A stretch of 8,212 nt of DNA from Actinomycetota bacterium (GTDB lineage Bacteria > Actinomycetota > Thermoleophilia > Gaiellales > Gaiellaceae): contig VGCB01000095.1 of NCBI GenBank assembly GCA_016870235.1, positions 1 through 8,212 of the forward strand. Direction: 5' to 3'. Positions 5,158 through 8,212 of the stretch are shown here, piece by piece. Every line of letters starts with the position of its first letter. The stretch's first letter is position 1. A model generated the notes under the pieces. That model worked only from the letters and a program-made list of their open reading frames with translations. It searched no databases and was not told where the DNA came from. The position numbers and the translations under genes are program-made.

Positions 5158-6471
5158 TCAGCTCGACTGCCGGCGCAGCACCTCCCACGCCAGCCGCACG
5201 TCGTCCTCTGTCGTCCGCGCGTTGCCGATCGCGAGCCGCAGCACGTAGCGGCCGTCGAGCTTCGTGTGCGAGAGGAAGACCTCGCCGGAGGCGTTGACGC
5301 GCTCGAGCAGCCGCTCGTTCTCCTCGTCCGAGGCGTCGCGGCGGAAGCACACGAGCGAGAAGTGCCGAGGCGCAACGACCTCCCAGCCGGGCTCCTCTTC
5401 CACCCAGCGCTCGAACAGCGCCGCGAGCCGGATGTGCTCGCGCAGGAGCGCGCGGAGACCGTCGGCGCCGTAGCAGCGCAGCACCGCCCAGAGCTTCAGG
5501 GCGCGGAACCGCCGGCCGAGCACTTGCGAGTACTCGCTGAGGCTGACGACGTCCTCGGAGACACGGAGGTACTCGGGGATCAGGCTGAACGCGTCGCGGA
5601 CGTCGTCGGGTCGCCGCGTCAGGAAGACCGAGCAACCCTGAGGGACGAGCAGCCACTTGTGCGGGTTGACGACGATCGAGTCCGCGCGTTCCCAGCCGGC
5701 GAAGAATGGCTGCAGCTCCGGCACGACTGCCGCCGAGCCCGCGTAGGCGGCGTCGACGTGGAGCCACACGCCGGCAGCGGCGCAGTCGTCCGCCATCGCG
5801 CCAACCGGATCGAGCGAGGCGCAGCTCGTCGTCCCGAGCGTCGCCACTGCCGCGCAGGCCTCCTCGAGGTCTAGAAGGTCGGGACGCAACCGGTACTCGG
5901 CGTCCGCGGGGATCTTGCGCAGCTCGAGCTCGAGCAGGCGCGCCGCCTTGTCGACCGACGAGTGCGCGTGCTCGGAGCAGACGACGACACGGCGGTCGGG
6001 ACGGGCGGCGCGGGCCGCGGCGAGCGCGTTCATCGTGCTCAGCGACGCCGCGTCCTCAATCTGCCCGTGCCAGCCCGGAGGCAATCCGATCAGCTGCCGC
6101 AGCCAGTCGAGGGTCACCTCCTCGAGCTCCTGCAGCGCGGGGGAGGCACGCCAGAGGATCCCGACCTGGTTCAGCGTCGCGATCAGGAGCTCGGCCAGGA
6201 TCGCCGGCTCGGAGCCGGTCGTCGCGAAGTACGCGAAGAATCGAGGGCTCTGCCAGTGCGTGAGGCCCGGCATCAGGATCGTGTCGAGATCGCGGAGAAG
6301 GTCGTCGAATGGCTCGGCGGCGGCGGGCGGCGTCGTCGGGAGCGCGCCACGGATCTCGCCCGGCTCGACGGTGGCGAGCACCGGCAGCTCGCGGAGGCGA
6401 CGAAGGTAGGCCGAAGACCAGGCAAGAACGTCGGGGCCGTGCTCGTCGAGGAAGTCACCGTCGCGTGCCAT
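5158..6471 (-). CDS. PLP-dependent aromatic-L-amino-acid decarboxylase family protein (group II)
   Basis: A 437-residue fold-type I PLP enzyme expected to decarboxylate an L-amino acid (tyrosine, tryptophan, phenylalanine or DOPA in known relatives) to its amine in the cytosol. Seen: HWQSPRFFAYF (72-82), substrate-side GILWRASPALQELE (104-117), SEHAHSSVDKA (166-176) with the ring-stacking His170, HVDAAYAGSA (238-247) with the pyridine-binding Asp240, and VNPHKWLLVPQG (268-279) with Schiff-base Lys272. LGRRFRALKLW (318-328) is also strongly conserved. Counting back without gaps from LGRR, the position of human DDC Tyr332 is Leu311. It is about 40 residues shorter than the animal enzymes, as is common in bacteria. 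The ATG at 6471 is preceded by AAGGAGG (6476-6482). It is upstream of the transporter genes in the same direction, with a divergent promoter region behind it. The substrate is not determined. Confidence 0.9.
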   Translation of the reverse strand: MARDGDFLDEHGPDVLAWSSAYLRRLRELPVLATVEPGEIRGALPTTPPAAAEPFDDLLRDLDTILMPGLTHWQSPRFFAYFATTGSEPAILAELLIATLNQVGILWRASPALQELEEVTLDWLRQLIGLPPGWHGQIEDAASLSTMNALAAARAARPDRRVVVCSEHAHSSVDKAARLLELELRKIPADAEYRLRPDLLDLEEACAAVATLGTTSCASLDPVGAMADDCAAAGVWLHVDAAYAGSAAVVPELQPFFAGWERADSIVVNPHKWLLVPQGCSVFLTRRPDDVRDAFSLIPEYLRVSEDVVSLSEYSQVLGRRFRALKLWAVLRCYGADGLRALLREHIRLAALFERWVEEEPGWEVVAPRHFSLVCFRRDASDEENERLLERVNASGEVFLSHTKLDGRYVLRLAIGNARTTEDDVRLAWEVLRRQSS

Positions 6472-6541
6472 TCGCCCTCCTTGATGTACCAGTGAAATCC
6501 GACGTGTATCCTACGTCCCTCTCGGACGATCGGAGGCGACC
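6472..6541. promoter_or_regulatory. Divergent promoter region with a 9-bp direct repeat
   Basis: This 70-bp spacer separates the minus-strand decarboxylase from the plus-strand EthD gene and must hold the signals for both directions. ATCCGACGT (6497-6505) and ATCCTACGT (6508-6516) are direct repeats with one mismatch and an 11-bp pitch, close to one helical turn, so a regulator could bind both on one face. A TTGATG/TATCCT pair on the plus strand has poor spacing, and I cannot call a convincing promoter core on either strand. Confidence 0.4.
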
Positions 6542-6883
6542 GTGATCAAGGTGCTGTGGTTTCTCAAGCGCGCCGACCATCTGACGCTGGACGAGTTCCG
6601 GACGTGGTGGGTCGAGAGTCATTCGAAGGAGATCGTCGCCGACCAGGCCCCGTATCTGAAGCGGTACACGATCAAGATCCGCGAGAACGAGGACACGCTC
6701 ACCGGCAAGCCGGTCGACGAGCCCGACTGGGACGGCGTCGCCGAGCAGTGGTTCGAGGACGAGGCCGGCTTCAACGCCGTCTACGGCCGCGCCGACCGGC
6801 CGACCCGGGCCGACACGCTCGCCCACACGAGTGGCTTCCAACGGCTCGTCGTCCGCGAATGGGAGATCGATTGCGACGTGTGA
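6542..6883 (+). CDS. EthD family protein (dimeric alpha+beta barrel)
   Basis: A 113-residue small protein of the EthD family, a ferredoxin-like dimeric alpha/beta barrel. The family was first named from an ethyl tert-butyl ether degradation cluster and recurs beside oxidative catabolic genes. Seen: an IKVLWFLKR beta strand at the N-terminus, LDEFRTWWVESHSKEI (16-31) with the family His27, DGVAEQWFED (64-73), and a closing VVREWEID strand. Length matches the family. The GTG at 6542 is supported by GGAGG at 6532-6536. The 3' end overlaps or abuts the next gene, an SDR, so the two are probably co-translated. Its biochemical role is unproven even in the founding system; roles suggested for relatives include binding or processing of a small hydrophobic intermediate. 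Fold assignment is good; function is inferred from context only. Confidence 0.85.
   Translation: MIKVLWFLKRADHLTLDEFRTWWVESHSKEIVADQAPYLKRYTIKIRENEDTLTGKPVDEPDWDGVAEQWFEDEAGFNAVYGRADRPTRADTLAHTSGFQRLVVREWEIDCDV
6861..6865 (+). promoter_or_regulatory. Shine-Dalgarno site deciding a TTG start for the first SDR
   Basis: GGGAG lies five bases before TTG at 6871, inside the end of the EthD gene. The competing in-frame ATG at 6859 lies before this site and has no Shine-Dalgarno of its own. This is why I prefer the TTG start, though the two give proteins differing by only four residues. Confidence 0.45.
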
Positions 6884-7644
6884 TCGTCACGGGCGGCTCG
6901 GGTGGGATCGGCACCGCGATCGTCGACTCGTTTCTCGCCGACGGCTGCCACGTCGTCGACATCGACATCCGCCCGCCGCGCGAGCGCGGCAGCTACGACG
7001 GGAGGCTCGACCACGTCGAGGCCGATCTCACCGACGTCGCTTCAGCCGAAGCCGGCTTCGCCGCCGCCGACGGCCTCTTCGAGAGTAGGAGCCCCGAGGT
7101 GCTCGTCTGCTGCGCCGCCATCTCCAAGGCGCACCATGCGCTCGACGTCGCGATCGAGGACTTCGACCGCATCCTCGCCGTCAACGTCCGCGGCACGTTC
7201 CTCGCCTGCCAGCTCGCGGGCCGCCGGATGCGCGACGGGGGTGCCGGCGGCCACATCGTCGTGATCACGTCGGTCGCCGACGCCGTCGCGTTTGCGGGCG
7301 AGCCCGTGTACGGGATTACGAAGGGCGCGCAGTGGTCGCTCGTGCAGGCGCTCGCGATCGAGCTCGCGCCGTGGGGGATCGCGGTCAACGCCGTCGCCCC
7401 GTTCGCGATCGAGGTGCAGAGCTACGGGATGGCGTCCACGCGCGACGTCCACGACGCGAAGGCGCAGATGCTCGCGCGGACGCCGGCGGGGCGGCTCGGC
7501 TACCCGGGGGAGGTTGCGAGCGCAGTGCAGTTCCTCGCGCAGGCGAGCTGGGTGACGGGGCAGCGGCTCGTGGTCGACGGCGGCTACCTCGCCACGGGCG
7601 TCGCGTATCCGGCCTCGTACGCGGGCACGCGGGCCGCCGTCTGA
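6871..7644 (+). CDS. Short-chain dehydrogenase/reductase (classical SDR, NAD-type)
   Basis: A Rossmann-fold oxidoreductase of about 257 residues that interconverts an alcohol and a ketone using NAD(H). Seen, counting from the TTG start: the dinucleotide motif TGGSGGIG (7-14), acidic residues after beta-2 in VVDID (28-32) that favour NAD over NADP, Asn105 in VNVRG, and the catalytic set Ser134, Tyr147 and Lys151 with classical spacing (S-12-Y-3-K). The C-terminal signature is TGQRLVVDGGYLA. The usual NNAG motif reads CCAA (80-83), a mild departure. TTG at 6871 is chosen because of the GGGAG at 6861-6865; ATG at 6859 is the alternative. It overlaps the EthD gene and lies five bases before a second SDR gene, so it appears to be the middle gene of a plus-strand unit. 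The substrate is unknown. Confidence 0.9.
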   Translation: MRRVIVTGGSGGIGTAIVDSFLADGCHVVDIDIRPPRERGSYDGRLDHVEADLTDVASAEAGFAAADGLFESRSPEVLVCCAAISKAHHALDVAIEDFDRILAVNVRGTFLACQLAGRRMRDGGAGGHIVVITSVADAVAFAGEPVYGITKGAQWSLVQALAIELAPWGIAVNAVAPFAIEVQSYGMASTRDVHDAKAQMLARTPAGRLGYPGEVASAVQFLAQASWVTGQRLVVDGGYLATGVAYPASYAGTRAAV

Positions 7645-7649
7645 CCGGC

Positions 7650-8212
7650 GTGCGGACGGCGGTCGTCACCGGCAGCGCGTCCGGCATCGGGGCCGCAACG
7701 GTGGCAGTGCTCGAGCGCCGAGGCGACCGTGTGATCGGGGTCGACCTGCGCGACGCGGACGTGGTCGCCGACCTCGGCACGAGGGAGGGGAGGACGGAGG
7801 CCGTCGCCGCCGTGATCGAGGCGAGCGGAGGCACGGTCGGCGCGGTCGTCGCCTGCGCGGGCGTCGGCAGCTTCCAGGCCGATCAGGCGACGATCGTCCG
7901 CGTCAACTACTTCGGGACGGTCGAGATGATCGATGGACTGAGGCCGCTCCTGGCCAGGAGCGCCGCCCCGGCCGCGTGCGCGATCGCATCCGTCGCGATG
8001 CTCTTCGAGCAGGACGGCGCGCTGACCGAGGCGTGCCTCGCGGGCGACGAGGACGAGGCCGTCGCGCGCACGAGCCCAGGCGGGCGCACGGCCTACGCGA
8101 GCTCGAAGCGGGCCGTCGCCCGCTGGGTGCGTCGCACCGCGCCGACTGTCGCGTGGGCAGGAGCGGGTATCTGCCTCAACGCGATCGCTCCTGGCGTGGT
8201 GCGGACGCCGAT
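7650..8212 (+). CDS. 3-alpha-hydroxysteroid dehydrogenase/carbonyl reductase-type SDR, cut by window edge
   Basis: The first 187 codons of an SDR running off the right edge. Seen: TGSASGIG (7-14), Asp32 after beta-2 in VIGVDLRDADVVADL (NAD preference), ACAGVG (68-73), Asn86 in VNYFG, Ser114 in IASVAM, and Tyr149/Lys153 in AYASSK. A 34-residue insert separates Ser from Tyr, against 12 in classical SDRs. It also carries NAIAPGVVRTP near the cut. The long insert, the IGVDLRDA...DLGT.EGR pattern and Ser114 itself match the Comamonas 3-alpha-HSD/carbonyl reductase family, which oxidises 3-alpha-hydroxysteroids and reduces varied carbonyls. The GTG at 7650 begins five bases after the previous SDR stop. 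Family members are about 255 residues, so roughly 65-70 are missing. The real substrate need not be a steroid. Confidence 0.87.
   Translation, partial: MRTAVVTGSASGIGAATVAVLERRGDRVIGVDLRDADVVADLGTREGRTEAVAAVIEASGGTVGAVVACAGVGSFQADQATIVRVNYFGTVEMIDGLRPLLARSAAPAACAIASVAMLFEQDGALTEACLAGDEDEAVARTSPGGRTAYASSKRAVARWVRRTAPTVAWAGAGICLNAIAPGVVRTP

Noticed and set aside
6455..6841. 128-codon minus-strand frame across the divergent spacer and the EthD gene
   Set aside because: It would overlap the decarboxylase start and a well-supported EthD gene. The sequence shows no family features, and the EthD start has its own Shine-Dalgarno.
7385..7834. Minus-strand frame across the junction of the two SDR genes
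   Set aside because: Ser/Arg/Pro-rich shadow of two SDR genes with intact catalytic motifs; no domain seen.
1..8212. CRISPR array, IS element, tRNA, rRNA, phage or defence genes
   Set aside because: No regularly spaced repeats, transposase motifs, terminal repeats or RNA-gene signatures were found on either strand; nearly all bases are accounted for by metabolic and transport genes.

Overview
The window is dense, very GC-rich DNA with a strong G/C bias at third codon positions, GTG/TTG starts, start/stop overlaps and short intergenic gaps. This suggests a high-GC actinobacterium, possibly a soil Thermoleophilia/Gaiellales-type lineage; the phylum-level placement is an inference from composition and gene style. 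I see no mobile elements, tRNAs, rRNAs or CRISPR arrays. Eleven protein genes fill almost the whole window, and the first and last run off its edges.

Left and centre (1-5064, minus strand, transcribed right to left): a seven-gene operon-like run. It encodes a Tat-exported amino-acid-type solute-binding protein, an ATPase, two HisM/GlnP-type permeases, a small cupin lacking its metal ligands, a SnoaL/NTF2-like protein, and a proline-racemase-superfamily enzyme (hydroxyproline epimerase/dehydratase type) with a Ser/Cys rather than Cys/Cys active-site pair. From the ATPase onward the genes touch or overlap (0, -4, -4, +3 and +1 bp). A good sigma-70-like promoter (TTGACA, 16 bp, TATGAT) precedes the binding-protein gene, and a perfect 14-bp hairpin separates that gene from the ATPase. 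The simplest reading is uptake of a proline-like or other amino-acid-like compound plus its first catabolic step. None of the usual later hydroxyproline genes (D-hydroxyproline oxidase, pyrroline-hydroxy-carboxylate deaminase, dehydrogenase) are in view.

Right of that (5158-6471, minus strand): a PLP-dependent aromatic-amino-acid-decarboxylase-family enzyme. It keeps the PLP lysine, but Leu sits where the catalytic-loop Tyr of animal and plant enzymes lies. It is upstream of the transporter in the same direction, but the transporter has its own promoter.

Far right (6542-8212, plus strand): a divergent set consisting of an EthD-family protein, a classical NAD-type short-chain dehydrogenase (SDR), and a second SDR of the bacterial 3-alpha-hydroxysteroid dehydrogenase/carbonyl reductase type. 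Their tight packing suggests one oxidative catabolic unit whose substrate is unknown. The 70-bp divergent spacer carries a 9-bp direct repeat at 11-bp pitch that may be a regulator site. Taken together the window looks like an accessory small-molecule uptake and catabolism locus. The pathway is not one I can name.
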